A stretch of 64,000 nucleotides of DNA from Hyphomonadaceae bacterium. Lineage in GTDB: Bacteria > Pseudomonadota > Alphaproteobacteria > Caulobacterales > Hyphomonadaceae. The DNA is taken from contig JAIXRO010000027.1 in the NCBI GenBank assembly GCA_027485145.1, forward strand, positions 19,743 to 83,742, written 5' to 3'. Numbering within the stretch: position 1 is the stretch's first letter; every line of letters starts with the position of its first letter. The translations under genes and the position numbers were made by a program. Of this stretch, positions 54,523 through 64,000 are shown piece by piece. Under the pieces are notes generated by a model. The model ran no database searches and had not been told where the DNA came from. It was given only the letters and a program-made list of their open reading frames with translations.

Positions 54523-55125
54523 ATGCGTCCTGCGACATTGCTTGTCTTTGCCAAGCCGCCCCGGATCGGCCTGTCGAAGACGCGCCTGGCGGCTGGGCTC
54601 GGGAAGGCCGCCGCGCGCCGGATCGCGGCGTTCACGCTGGCCCGCACGCTCAGGGCCGCCCGGGCAAGTGGCTGCCGCGTGATCATCTATGTGGCGCCTG
54701 ACAGCGCCTTGCGCACGGGCCATGGCCGGCACTCGTTCACGGGATTTGACCTCAAGCCCCAAGGCCAAGGCGGCCTCACCGAACGTCTCGGGCGCGGCTT
54801 TCGCGAAGCGCCGCTCGGGCCGGTTTTCTTTATTGGCGCGGATGCACCCGACGTGACCGCGAGGCGCTTGCGGGATGCCGCCGCCCAGCTCCGGCGTTCA
54901 GATGCGGTATTCGGGCCGGCACGCGATGGCGGCTTCTGGCTGTTCGGGCTGCACAAGCGGCCGCGCACCGAGGCGCCGTTTCGAGGCGTTCGCTGGTCCG
55001 GTCCGCACGCGATGGAAGACGTGTGGAGCCGGCTGCCGCCGCACAGCCGCATTGGCCTGCTGGACCAGCTGATCGACATTGATGAGTCAGATGACTGGAC
55101 CGACTGGGTGCGCGCCCAAGGCTGA
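54523..55125 (+). CDS. TIGR04282-type glycosyltransferase (DUF2064)
   Basis: LLVFAKPPRIGLSKTRLAAGLGKAAARRIAAFTLARTL...FFIGADAPDVTARRLRDA. Confidence 0.88.
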   Translation: MRPATLLVFAKPPRIGLSKTRLAAGLGKAAARRIAAFTLARTLRAARASGCRVIIYVAPDSALRTGHGRHSFTGFDLKPQGQGGLTERLGRGFREAPLGPVFFIGADAPDVTARRLRDAAAQLRRSDAVFGPARDGGFWLFGLHKRPRTEAPFRGVRWSGPHAMEDVWSRLPPHSRIGLLDQLIDIDESDDWTDWVRAQG

Positions 55126-55190
55126 ATTCCCCAAAGAAACCCCTCACGAAGTTCTTGATTTGTTCTTTTTCCTGTGGCTTGTCTTGCCGC

Positions 55191-56324
55191 ATGAGAACCG
55201 AGCAGAAACTGAAGAAATCAGGCCGCGTCACGCTGATCGACACCGCCGCCGTCGCCGAGCGGTTCGAGCATCGCGGACGCGGCGCGGTCTCCAACCAGGC
55301 CGGGCGATACGAGAAGCAGACGCACAATCCGTTCGATGATGGCTGGAGCACGATCGAGGATGACGCGCTGCCACTGGAAACGGTGCTTCTCGACGATACC
55401 GCCAAGACAATCATCACCTTCAACAAGTCGCCCGACATCAGCTTTGACCGCACCGTCAATCCCTATCGCGGGTGTGAGCATGGCTGCATCTATTGCTTCG
55501 CCCGCCCCACACATGCCTGGGCGGGCCTGTCGGCGGGGCTGGATTTCGAGAGCCGGATTTTCCGGAAGGCAAATGCGCCGGACCTGCTGGTCCGGGAGCT
55601 GAACCGGCCGGCCTATGTCCCGCGTCCGATCGCCCTCGGCATGAACACAGACGCCTACCAGCCCGTGGAGCGCGAACAGAAACTGACGCGCCGCCTGCTC
55701 GAAATCCTGTCCGCCCACAACCATCCCGTCAGCCTGCTGACCAAATCGGCGCTGATCCAGCGCGATATCGATATACTCGCCCCGATGGCGCAGAAGGGCA
55801 TCGTGCGCGTCGGCATTTCCATCACGACGCTGGACCGTACGCTCGCCCGCAAGATGGAGCCGCGTGCGGCGACACCGGAGCGCCGGCTGGAAACGGTGCG
55901 CGCGCTGTCGGAGGCGGGCATCCCCGTGGCGGTTATGACGGCACCGATCATTCCGGGACTGAATGATCACGAGATCGAAGCCTTGCTTGCGGCGGCGTCA
56001 GCCTATGGCGCCTCGGGAGCGGGCTATGTCGGCCTGCGGCTGCCTTTCGAGATAAAGGACTTGTTTCACGAATGGCTCGTCCAGCATGTGCCGGACCGGG
56101 CCGCGCGGGTGATCAACCTCATCCGCGAGATGCGCGGCGGCAAGGATTACGATCCGCGCTGGTTCGAACGCGGCCGGGGCAGGGGCCCGATGGCGGACTT
56201 GATAAACCAGCGCTTTCACAAGGCAGCGGCGCGGGCCGGCCTGGACCGGAAACGGCCCGAACTGCGCACGGACCTGTTCCGGCCGCGCGAGACACCGGAC
56301 GGCCAGTTCCTGCTCGGCCTGTAG
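55191..56324 (+). CDS. PA0069/SplB-like radical SAM protein
   Basis: SFDRTVNPYRGCEHGCIYCFARPTHAW (CxxxCxxC). Confidence 0.92.
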   Translation: MRTEQKLKKSGRVTLIDTAAVAERFEHRGRGAVSNQAGRYEKQTHNPFDDGWSTIEDDALPLETVLLDDTAKTIITFNKSPDISFDRTVNPYRGCEHGCIYCFARPTHAWAGLSAGLDFESRIFRKANAPDLLVRELNRPAYVPRPIALGMNTDAYQPVEREQKLTRRLLEILSAHNHPVSLLTKSALIQRDIDILAPMAQKGIVRVGISITTLDRTLARKMEPRAATPERRLETVRALSEAGIPVAVMTAPIIPGLNDHEIEALLAAASAYGASGAGYVGLRLPFEIKDLFHEWLVQHVPDRAARVINLIREMRGGKDYDPRWFERGRGRGPMADLINQRFHKAAARAGLDRKRPELRTDLFRPRETPDGQFLLGL

Positions 56325-56374
56325 GCGTTCCAGCACGGCGCGCTGACCAGCAGTAACCTTTCGGTAGGCTTTTC

Positions 56375-56409
56375 TTAAACGCACAGTAACCGGCGCGACC
56401 CAGAGATTC
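56375..56409 (+). promoter_or_regulatory. ccrM upstream region: CtrA-like TTAA-N7-GTAA and one GANTC (GATTC)
   Basis: TTAAACGCACAGTAAC at 56375-56390 and GATTC at 56405-56409; ATG at 56440. Confidence 0.4.
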
Positions 56410-56421
56410 CGCAGCAAGTAG

Positions 56422-57522
<1,101 letters not shown>

Positions 57523-57525
57523 AGT

Positions 57526-58875
57526 TCAGCTATAGGCCGTCAGCACTTCATCAATGGCCTTTTCGAGGTCCTTGAGGGTGGCGACATGGCTCATCTGTGC
57601 ACAGAAGGGTTCATAGCGCGGGATCACACTGTCACCCGTGCCCCATAGGGCCCGTCCTTCGGGATTGAGCCAGATGATCCGCTTCGCGCGGCCAGCGAAA
57701 TCACGAAACAGGTCAAGGCGCGGGTCGCCATAGTTCGAACGGCCATCACCCATGATGATGATCGTTGTGCGCCGGTCGATCTTGTTTTCGTGCTCAAGCT
57801 TGAAATCCGAAAAGGCCTGCCCGTAACTCGTGGAGCCAAGGCCCACTTCGCGCAGGATCTTCTTGATCGCCGCATCGAACTCATGCGCCTCGAGGATATC
57901 ATCCACGCATTTCAGCCGGTAAGAAAAGGCGAAGGCCGAAAGGTCGGGGATCGCTTCCTTCATTGAAAACAGCAGCAGCAGCAGGAAGCGCACATAAGCG
58001 GCGACCGACCCCGACACATCGCAGATCACGATGATCTTGGGACGGTCCTTTTTCTTCTGGCGCCAGATAACATTGAAGGGAACGCCGTCCACGCCCGCAT
58101 TCGCCCGCATCGTGCGGCGAACATCGAGGAGGCCCCGCTGCGTGCGTTTGCGCCGCCGCGAGTGCTTCACGGCCAGGCGGCGCGCGATTTTCGTGACGAG
58201 CTGCTTCATCCGCGCCATGTCGCTGGCCTCGATGGCCGAGAGGCGCTTCGTCGCGGCGACGTCGTCGCGGAAGCGCTCGGTTTCGGCCGCGCCGAAAATC
58301 TCGAACGCCCGCTCTGCCCGGGCGCGCGCCGTCATCGTCAGTGTACGGCGCACATCGATCAGGCGCTGCGCTTCGGCGTCGGCGTCCGGCGTGCGGCCCT
58401 GGAGAGCTTCGAGAAGCCGGGCCTGCAAGGCCTCGCCTCCCATCGCCCTCACCATTGATTGCGCGAAATACGCCACTTGTGTCGAGAAGCGGATATCGTT
58501 GAGCCCGGCAGCTTCCGCGGCGCGTTCGACGGCAGACGCAAGCGCCTGCTCGTTGCCGGGCGCGGTGAGCGCGGACAGCCGCTCGGCTGCGTCCTGCGGC
58601 GCTTCGGACCCGGCATTGTCTTCGGCATCTTCGCTCGCGGTCTGCGATGGCGCGCCGGCCGGCGCAGCCGAGAAGTAGAGATCAAACAGCCGGTCGTGGA
58701 TCGACTTTTCCGCCTCGGACTTCGCCAGAACGCAGGCGAGTGAATCCTTCATCAGCAGCCGGTCGTCATACCCGATCATGGCCACCGTCCGGGCCGCGTC
58801 CAGCGCCTCACCGGTCGAGACCCGCACTTCGGCAGATCTCAGCGCCCGGATGAAATTGGAAATCTGCTTTTCCAT
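57526..58875 (-). CDS. VWA domain (CoxE-like) protein
   Basis: MEKQISNFIRALRSAEVRVSTGEALDAARTV; KIIVICDVSGSVAAYVRFLLLLLFSM (MIDAS). Confidence 0.93.
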   Translation of the reverse strand: MEKQISNFIRALRSAEVRVSTGEALDAARTVAMIGYDDRLLMKDSLACVLAKSEAEKSIHDRLFDLYFSAAPAGAPSQTASEDAEDNAGSEAPQDAAERLSALTAPGNEQALASAVERAAEAAGLNDIRFSTQVAYFAQSMVRAMGGEALQARLLEALQGRTPDADAEAQRLIDVRRTLTMTARARAERAFEIFGAAETERFRDDVAATKRLSAIEASDMARMKQLVTKIARRLAVKHSRRRKRTQRGLLDVRRTMRANAGVDGVPFNVIWRQKKKDRPKIIVICDVSGSVAAYVRFLLLLLFSMKEAIPDLSAFAFSYRLKCVDDILEAHEFDAAIKKILREVGLGSTSYGQAFSDFKLEHENKIDRRTTIIIMGDGRSNYGDPRLDLFRDFAGRAKRIIWLNPEGRALWGTGDSVIPRYEPFCAQMSHVATLKDLEKAIDEVLTAYS

Positions 58876-58891
58876 GGCCGGGCGGGCGCCC

Positions 58892-59884
58892 TCATTCCAT
58901 GTCCGGATAACCGGAGGCGAGACGTCCGCGCGCGTCCGGCCCGGTCGCGTCGCGCACCATCTTCGGAATCGCCGGAGAGACCGCCGCGATATCGCTCTCA
59001 TGCTTGAGCAGCACATTCAGCGTATCGCGCACGAAAGCCTCATCCAGCGTGTTGGCGTGCAACAGCAACAGCGTCCGTGCCCAGTCCACGGTTTCCGCGA
59101 TGGAGGGCCGCTTCTTGATGTCGGTCTCGCGAACGGATTGCACGAAGCGCACGAGCTGGTTGAGCAGCGTCGCCGATATCCCGTCCACGCGGGCCCGCAC
59201 GATCCGTTGTTCGCGCTCGTGATCGGGAAAGCCGATGTGCAAGTGAAGGCACCGCCGCTTCAGGGCGTCGCCCAGCTCGCGGACGTTGTTTGATGTCAGG
59301 ATCACCAGTGGCGGCACGTTGGCCTTGATCGTGCCGATCTCCGGCACCGTCACCTGATAGTCGGACAATACTTCCAGCAGGAATGCCTCGAAGGCCTCAT
59401 CCGACTTGTCGATTTCGTCGATCAGCAGCACCGAGCCACGCGCTTGTTGCATCGCGTGGAGCAGGGGGCGCGCTTCGAGGAACTGCGGCGAGAAGAAGAG
59501 GTCCTCGAAGCCGGAGAGCTTGGCGAGCGAATCCTTCAGCGTCTCGGCCCCGCCGAGCAGCTCGTTGAGCTTCTCCTTCAGGATCTGCGTGTAGAGCAGC
59601 TGCTTGCCATACTTCCACTCGTACAGCGCCTTGCCCTCATCGAGGCCTTCGTAACACTGAAGGCGGATCAGGGGCAGGTTGAGCCACTTGGACAGCGAGG
59701 CGGCAAGGTCCGTCTTGCCGACGCCGGCCGGGCCTTCGATCAGGATCGGCTTGCGCAGGCCGTGGGCGAGGAAAACCGCCGTGGAAATCTGCGGGATTGA
59801 AATATAGCCGACCGTGTCCAGCCCTGCGGTGATTGCCTCGATCGAGGTCATCGGCTCGTAGCCGGTTTTCGTGACTTTTCCCAT
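58892..59884 (-). CDS. MoxR family AAA+ ATPase
   Basis: LIEGPAGVGKTDLAASLSKWL; SVLLIDEIDKSDEAFEAFLLEVLSDYQVTVPEIG. Confidence 0.95.
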   Translation of the reverse strand: MGKVTKTGYEPMTSIEAITAGLDTVGYISIPQISTAVFLAHGLRKPILIEGPAGVGKTDLAASLSKWLNLPLIRLQCYEGLDEGKALYEWKYGKQLLYTQILKEKLNELLGGAETLKDSLAKLSGFEDLFFSPQFLEARPLLHAMQQARGSVLLIDEIDKSDEAFEAFLLEVLSDYQVTVPEIGTIKANVPPLVILTSNNVRELGDALKRRCLHLHIGFPDHEREQRIVRARVDGISATLLNQLVRFVQSVRETDIKKRPSIAETVDWARTLLLLHANTLDEAFVRDTLNVLLKHESDIAAVSPAIPKMVRDATGPDARGRLASGYPDME

Positions 59885-59961
59885 GGACCAAGGCGTAGGG
59901 CGCGCCCGGCTGAGAGGCAAGGCGTGACGCGGGGAAAGGGCGGGGCTAGGAGGGCAGCGCC

Positions 59962-62130
59962 ATGCCCATCGCCCGGATTCTTTTCACGATGCCGCTGCCG
60001 GAGCCGTTCGATTATACGGTGCCCGAAGGCATGGACCTGGTGCCGGGCGCCTATGTCGCTGCGCCGGTGGGGCCTTATGACCGGCTGGGCATGGTGGTTG
60101 ACGTTCTGCCCGACCAGCCAGGCTCGAACCGCAAACTGAAGGCCGTCACGTCGGTCTACGATGTGCCTCCGATGTCCGCGCCGATGCGCGAATTCCTCAA
60201 CTGGACGACGCGCTATACGGTCAGCCATCCGGGCACGATCCTGTCGATGGCACTGCGGGCGCGGGACGCGTTGCTGCCGTCGCCGGTGGAACTGCGATAT
60301 CGGCTCGCCGGGCCGCCCGAGGGCCGCATCACCGAAGCGCGCGCCCGCGTATTGGAGCAGGCAGCCGTGCTCGGGCCCGTCTCTGCCAGCGAACTCGCCG
60401 CCGCCGCGGGGTCATCGTCGAGCGTGGTGAAAGGCCTCGTGGCGATGGGGGCGCTCGAGGAAATCGAGGAAGCAACCGATCCTCCATTCCCGCCGCCGGA
60501 TCCAGACCGTCCGGGCGCTGTGCTGACGCCGGAACAGGCCTCCGCCGCAGAGGAATTGCGCGAAGGGCTGCTCAAGGGCGGCTACGCGGCCTACCTGCTC
60601 GACGGGGTGACCGGCTCCGGCAAGACGGAAGTCTATTTCGAGGCGATCGCCGATGTGCTGCGCGCCGATCCCGAGGCGCAGATCCTCGTCCTGTTGCCTG
60701 AAATTGCCCTGACCCAGGCGATTCTTGCCCGGTTCGAGGCGCGCTTCGGCGCAGCACCGGCGCCGTGGCATTCCGGGCTGAACCCGAAGGAGCGCCGGCG
60801 CACGATGCGCGAAGTGCTGCACGGCCGGGCGCGGATCGTCATCGGCGCGCGGTCGGCGCTGTTCCTGCCGTTCCGGAAACTGAAACTCATCATCGTCGAT
60901 GAGGAACATGACGGCAGCTACAAGCAGGAAGACGGCGTGACCTATCACGCCCGCGACCTCGCGGTGATGCGGGCGAAGCTGGAGGACGGCGCGGTCATCC
61001 TCGCTTCGGCCACACCGGCACTCGAGACGGTCGTGAATGCCGAAGCCGGGCGCTACATCCGCCTCCGGCTTGCCGCGCGGCCGGGCACGGCCCGGCTGCC
61101 CGAGATCGAGCTGATCGACCTGAAACGCGCGCCCCCCGAAAAGGGCAAATGGCTCTCGCCGCGGCTGGCGCTGGCACTCGGAGAGACGCTGGCCGCAGGT
61201 GAGCAATCCCTCCTGTTCCTGAACCGGCGAGGCTACGCGCCGCTGGTCATCTGCAAGGCCTGCGGGGAGAAACTGAAGTCGCCGGGCACCGAAAGCTGGC
61301 TGACCGAGCACCGATACTCCGGACGCCTTGTTTGCCATCTCACCGGCTATTCGATCGCCAAACCGGCCGTCTGTCCGCATTGCGGCGCTGCCGATTCGCT
61401 GATGGGCGTCGGACCGGGTGTCGAGCGCATCGCCGAAGAGGTGCGCACGCTGCTGCCGAATGCCCGGATCGAGATATTCTCGTCCGACACCGCCCAGAGC
61501 GGTGAAGCGACGCGCGGCCTGATCGAGCGCATGGCGGCCAGCGAGATCGACGTGATGATCGGCACGCAGATCGTGGCCAAGGGACATAACTTTCCGAATC
61601 TGACCCTTGTGGGCGTCGTGGACGCCGATAGCGGCCTGAAAGGCGGCGACCTGCGCGCCGGGGAGCGGACCTACCAGCTGCTGAGCCAGGTGGCCGGCCG
61701 CGCAGGCAGGGCGGAGCGGCCGGGCAAGGCCTACGTTCAGACCTATACGCCCGACAATCCGGCCATGCAGGCGCTCGCTGCCAATGACCGGGACGGGTAT
61801 CTCTCGATCGAGCGCGAGGTGCGCAACGAGCTTGGCCTGCCGCCGTTTGGCCGTCTCGCGGCGCTCATTCTGTCGGCGCCGTCCGCTGACCTCGTCGACC
61901 GCGCCGCGCTGGAGTTGTCGGCTCAGGCGCCGAATTCGGAGGGAATCGAACTCTATGGCCCCGCGCCAGCGCCGATAACCGTGCTTCGCGGCCGTCACCG
62001 GAGGCGATTCCTTGTGAAGAGCCTGCGAACGGTCGATCTTTCAGCCTACATGGCGGCCTGGACCGCCCGCTACAAACTACCCGCCCAGGTGCGGCTGTCT
62101 GTGGATATCGACCCGTATTCATTCCTGTAA
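59962..62130 (+). CDS. priA: Primosomal protein N' (replication restart helicase PriA)
   Basis: LLDGVTGSGKTEVYFEAIADVL; VDEEHDGSYKQEDGVTYHARDLAVMRA; GTQIVAKGHNFPNLTLVGVVDADSGL. Confidence 0.98.
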   Translation: MPIARILFTMPLPEPFDYTVPEGMDLVPGAYVAAPVGPYDRLGMVVDVLPDQPGSNRKLKAVTSVYDVPPMSAPMREFLNWTTRYTVSHPGTILSMALRARDALLPSPVELRYRLAGPPEGRITEARARVLEQAAVLGPVSASELAAAAGSSSSVVKGLVAMGALEEIEEATDPPFPPPDPDRPGAVLTPEQASAAEELREGLLKGGYAAYLLDGVTGSGKTEVYFEAIADVLRADPEAQILVLLPEIALTQAILARFEARFGAAPAPWHSGLNPKERRRTMREVLHGRARIVIGARSALFLPFRKLKLIIVDEEHDGSYKQEDGVTYHARDLAVMRAKLEDGAVILASATPALETVVNAEAGRYIRLRLAARPGTARLPEIELIDLKRAPPEKGKWLSPRLALALGETLAAGEQSLLFLNRRGYAPLVICKACGEKLKSPGTESWLTEHRYSGRLVCHLTGYSIAKPAVCPHCGAADSLMGVGPGVERIAEEVRTLLPNARIEIFSSDTAQSGEATRGLIERMAASEIDVMIGTQIVAKGHNFPNLTLVGVVDADSGLKGGDLRAGERTYQLLSQVAGRAGRAERPGKAYVQTYTPDNPAMQALAANDRDGYLSIEREVRNELGLPPFGRLAALILSAPSADLVDRAALELSAQAPNSEGIELYGPAPAPITVLRGRHRRRFLVKSLRTVDLSAYMAAWTARYKLPAQVRLSVDIDPYSFL

Positions 62131-62262
62131 TTGCTGGAGTTTTCGGGCCTGCCGATCTCTCAGCCATTTCGCCGCAGTGTCTGGCAGGGCCCCCATGTTG
62201 TCAGCGCAGTTTTCTGGTGTTAAGCGCCGCACAGTTGAGCAGGCGCGCCCCGGTGGTGGCGG

Positions 62263-62303
62263 CCTTCAACCGACATTTCCGGGGCATTTCCGCCCTTCAA
62301 CCG
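62263..62303. repeat. Short A-B-B-A direct repeats (CCTTCAACCG ... CATTTCCG CATTTCCG ... CCTTCAACCG) upstream of atpH
   Basis: Read directly at 62263-62272, 62274-62281, 62285-62292, 62294-62303. Confidence 0.6.
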
Positions 62304-62318
62304 TGACGGATATCGACT

Positions 62319-62879
62319 TTGCCGGCATCGAGCGTGACGCAGACGAGTGAAGCAGCGCAGCGCTATGCACGCGCGCTGTTCGAACTGGCGCAGGAAAAAG
62401 GTGCGCTTGCGGCTGTTTACAAGGATTTCAAGGCTTTCACCGAAAGCGTGAAAACCTCGAAAGACCTGACCAAACTGCTCGATTCGCCCGCCTTCAGCCG
62501 CGAAACCAAAGTCGGCGCGCTGGCAGCGCTGGCCAAGAAGGCCGGCTATTCGCCGATCTTCAGCAAGTTCGTCGGCGTGATGGCTACCAATGGCCGCTCC
62601 AAGGATATCCTCGGCGCCGAAGCCGCTTTTGACCAGCTTTACGCCAAGCAGCGCGGCGTCAAACGCGCCGTTGTGCGCACCGCCCGGCCGATGAGCGCAG
62701 CTGAGCGCACCCGCATCGAGGCCATGCTGGCAAAGATCGCCGGCGGCGAGATTGAACTTTCCAGCGAGGTTGAACCCTCGCTGATCGGCGGCATCCAGCT
62801 GCGTATCGGTTCCACCCTCGTGGACGCCAGCGTTGCCGCCAAACTCGATAAAATGAACACCGCCATGAAGGGAGCATGA
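62319..62879 (+). CDS. atpH: F0F1 ATP synthase subunit delta
   Basis: [29 protein letters not shown]...[34 protein letters not shown]; start TTG 62319 or GTG 62334. Confidence 0.96.
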   Translation: MPASSVTQTSEAAQRYARALFELAQEKGALAAVYKDFKAFTESVKTSKDLTKLLDSPAFSRETKVGALAALAKKAGYSPIFSKFVGVMATNGRSKDILGAEAAFDQLYAKQRGVKRAVVRTARPMSAAERTRIEAMLAKIAGGEIELSSEVEPSLIGGIQLRIGSTLVDASVAAKLDKMNTAMKGA

Positions 62880-62887
62880 GAAGCTCG

Positions 62888-64000
<1,113 letters not shown>

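Noticed and set aside
57526-59884. MoxR-VWA pair as a MoxR-vWA-type conflict/ternary system
   Set aside because: Common two-gene housekeeping-type MoxR/CoxE-like pair with no third effector gene beside it.

Overview
The window is a 64 kb, high-GC chromosomal segment from an alphaproteobacterium. It carries a CcrM-type methyltransferase, a split F0/F1 ATP synthase, the purQ/purL, bolA and grxD genes, and the mutY-DUF721-dsbA-smc cluster, and it looks Caulobacterales/Hyphomonadaceae-like (taxonomy is inference). It is mostly housekeeping: groES-groEL with a CIRCE operator, rpsD, rimO, purL/purQ, add, xth, tatABC, serS-surE-pcm-yajC-secDF, ychF, the F0 operon (atpI-B-E-B'-B), smc, mutY, prfB, a PBP1A, ETF-QO, family-4 UDG, ccrM, a MoxR/VWA pair, priA, and the start of the F1 operon (atpH, truncated atpA). 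I see no prophage, transposase, CRISPR array, rRNA or confident tRNA, and no clear multi-gene undescribed system. The observations most worth a second look are: (i) a TIR-like domain fused to a Pro-rich linker and one TM helix, with the catalytic Glu position apparently Ala; (ii) a ~150 bp low-GC, rare-codon patch inside serS; (iii) a near-identical 17-bp operator-like motif (TTATYG-N5-CGATAA) at two separate loci; (iv) an unannotated prfB +1 programmed frameshift that the ORF track misses; (v) an AT-rich inverted repeat upstream of usg; (vi) a repeat cluster after ORF 5076-5468 containing a perfect 27-bp inverted repeat; (vii) a NYN-domain protein with an OST-HTH/LOTUS-like tail; (viii) an A-B-B-A repeat just upstream of atpH. 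All product calls come from reading the translations; no database search was run.
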